The notes under the pieces were generated by a model, which saw only the letters and a program-made list of their open reading frames with translations, ran no database searches and was not told the DNA's origin. This document shows positions 62,778 to 64,000 of a DNA stretch of 64,000 nt, one piece after another (within the stretch, counting starts at the first letter, position 1; each line of letters opens with the position of its first letter). The position numbers and the translations under genes were made by a program. Source of the stretch: Clostridia bacterium (GTDB taxonomy: Bacteria > Bacillota > Clostridia > Lachnospirales > Lachnospiraceae); assembly GCA_910574475.1 (NCBI GenBank), contig CAJTAT010000003.1:310001-374000 (forward strand). The letters are read 5' to 3'.

Positions 62778-63563
62778 TCATGTCTGGTTTGTATAAGAAA
62801 AACGCGGATTCTGAACACAGAATTTACCGCCTGTGACATCAATATGCACTCCATTGATATAGCTGGCCCGATCTGAGGCAACAAATACAAGAGCATTGGC
62901 CAAATCCTCCGGGCGTCCATAGCGGTCAGAGGGAATATTCTGAATCTGATTCGTCTCATTCAGCCATTCATCTGCCATCGGTGTAGAAATGACGCCTGGA
63001 ATATAGCTCAAAACCCTAATATTATGGACAGCCAGTTCTCCGGCCAGAGTACGGCTTAAGCTCACCACTGCTGCCTTCGACGCTCCATAGGGAACCGCTG
63101 CTGCTGCCGGCATAACGGCCTGAAAGGAGGCCGCATTTAAAATCACACCTCCATGGCCCTGATCAATCATTTTTCTGGCCGCATATTGGCAGCCATGGAA
63201 CACTGCCTTGAGATTAATGTTCATCACAGTATCCCACTCTTCATCTGTAAACTCCAAAAATGGTTTGGTAATAGAAACACCGGCATTGTTGATCCATATA
63301 TCTAATCTGCCAAGCCTCTCACAGACATGATCTCCAAAAGCATAAAACTTTTCCACATCACAAATATCCAGAGCTTCCGTATAGACATCCAGTCCCTGCT
63401 CCTGCATTTGCTCCTTTGCTTTCATAAGCTTGCCAACGGTTCGTCCGCAAATCGCAACCTTCGCCCCCTGACGCGCAAACTCCACAGCTGTAGCAAAGCC
63501 AATTCCAGAAGCTCCTCCTGTAATTACAACTACCTTTCCTTCTAACCCCAATTCAAAAGCCAT
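62778..63563 (-). CDS. SDR-family oxidoreductase
   Basis: The 261-aa classical short-chain dehydrogenase has the cofactor motif VVITGGASGIGFATAVEFAR (TGxxxGIG), NNAGVSITKPFLEF, the catalytic Ser in VILNAASFQAVMPAA and YxxxK in VPYGASKAAVVSLSRTLAG. R in ICGRTVGK suggests NADP(H). The substrate is not known. Confidence 0.88.
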   Translation of the reverse strand: MAFELGLEGKVVVITGGASGIGFATAVEFARQGAKVAICGRTVGKLMKAKEQMQEQGLDVYTEALDICDVEKFYAFGDHVCERLGRLDIWINNAGVSITKPFLEFTDEEWDTVMNINLKAVFHGCQYAARKMIDQGHGGVILNAASFQAVMPAAAAVPYGASKAAVVSLSRTLAGELAVHNIRVLSYIPGVISTPMADEWLNETNQIQNIPSDRYGRPEDLANALVFVASDRASYINGVHIDVTGGKFCVQNPRFSYTNQT

Positions 63564-63630
63564 CCTTCTACACCTCCTGTTCGTTTTATCTTATCATAAT
63601 TCCCATATACTATCCAGTATTTTCCCCTTT

Positions 63631-64000
63631 TTACACTCCTTCAATTTCCCGAATCAAATTCACCATCTCAATTGCCCCCAGCGCACAGTCATACCCCTTA
63701 TTGCCAGCCTTCGTGCCGGCCCGCTCAATCGCCTGTTCAATATTCTCCGTAGTGAGGACTCCAAACATAACGGGTATGCCGCTTTCCAGGGAGACAGAGG
63801 CGATCCCCTTTGACACCTCATTGCACACATAATCATAGTGACTGGTAGATCCGCGTATCACAGCTCCCAGACAAATGACCGCATCATACTTACCGCTCTT
63901 TGCCATTTTAGAGGCTATCAATGGAATCTCAAACGCTCCTGGCACCCATGCCACATGAATATCCTTCTCCTCTACATCATGACGGAGAAGGCCGTCCATA
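63631..64000 (-). CDS. ribH: 6,7-dimethyl-8-ribityllumazine synthase, C-terminal part (runs off the window)
   Basis: About 123 of ~155 residues are present. [69 protein letters not shown] and [18 protein letters not shown] are the family blocks, including the catalytic His of TSHYDY. It condenses the ribityl-pyrimidine with dihydroxybutanone phosphate in riboflavin synthesis. The first ~30 residues lie beyond position 64000. Confidence 0.95.
   Translation of the reverse strand, partial: MDGLLRHDVEEKDIHVAWVPGAFEIPLIASKMAKSGKYDAVICLGAVIRGSTSHYDYVCNEVSKGIASVSLESGIPVMFGVLTTENIEQAIERAGTKAGNKGYDCALGAIEMVNLIREIEGV

Overview
The window looks like chromosomal DNA from a low-GC Gram-positive anaerobe of the class Clostridia, probably a gut member of the Lachnospiraceae (Blautia / Ruminococcus gnavus / Dorea type). 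The basis is the Firmicutes ylxM-ffh-rpsP-khpA-rimM-trmD operon, Rex, RecU, RlmH, FtsK/SpoIIIE, an NfnAB pair, a Spo0A-type DNA-binding domain, TIGR03960 radical SAM plus RNase G, and strong GGAGG ribosome binding sites. This is inference from gene content; no species can be named from the sequence alone. Nearly all genes are on the minus strand.

Layout. (1) 1-2.9 kb: the start of rplS with its own promoter and leader, then an operon of Phd/RelE toxin-antitoxin genes, an Mrr-type nuclease with a long N-terminal extension, and a 63-codon ORF. (2) 3.1-6.2 kb: an IS66-family element (tnpA, broken tnpB, tnpC) sitting between two decayed pieces of DUF4143-type ATPase genes. (3) 6.2-24.6 kb: one long leftward surface-glycan cluster. 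It holds two NusG/LoaP-like antiterminators, an aminotransferase, the initiating sugar transferase, a complete dltABCD set, glycosyltransferases, acetyltransferases, a Wzy-like polymerase, a pyruvyl transferase, a Wzx-like flippase, an FrhB-like iron-sulfur protein and UDP-GlcNAc 2-epimerase. The 6-17 kb part is visibly richer in A+T than the flanks. (4) 24.6-25.5 kb: the control region. A 197-bp segment is bounded by 27-bp inverted repeats (26/27 identical), each itself a dyad. It carries a promoter that now points away from the glycan operon, toward a stand-alone Spo0A-like DNA-binding domain with tandem 0A-box-like sites in front of it. I read this as an invertible, phase-variable promoter with the glycan operon currently OFF; it is the most interesting object here. 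(5) 25.5-43.3 kb: RNase G, TIGR03960 radical SAM, a membrane protein, YjjG-like HAD, a compact his operon with two unusual fusions (HisZ-HisG and HisF-like-HisI-HisE), recU, an M50-like protease, a TPR protein, rlmH, and an FMN-binding lipoprotein with a chemoreceptor. (6) 43.3-56.8 kb: tRNA-Ala(GGC), a 48-bp tandem hairpin repeat, zinc-ribbon and DUF1266 proteins, nfnAB, Dabb, ftsK, a TepA/ClpP-like protease, metY, a CFI-box protein, yebC, mazF and rex. (7) 56.9-64 kb: trmD (fused to a degenerate HAD domain), rimM, khpA, rpsP, ffh, ylxM, an AAA-ATPase-like/PD-(D/E)XK protein, an SDR oxidoreductase and the 3' part of ribH.

How it fits together. If the switch region were inverted, its promoter would read left through one inverted repeat into the first NusG-like gene, an intrinsic terminator, the second NusG-like gene and then about 17 kb of glycan genes. 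That gives a promoter-inversion layer followed by an antitermination layer. rplS, normally next to trmD, is about 56.8 kb away from it here, and RNase G lacks its usual rplU-rpmA-obg neighbours, so the glycan island appears to lie at rearranged housekeeping loci.
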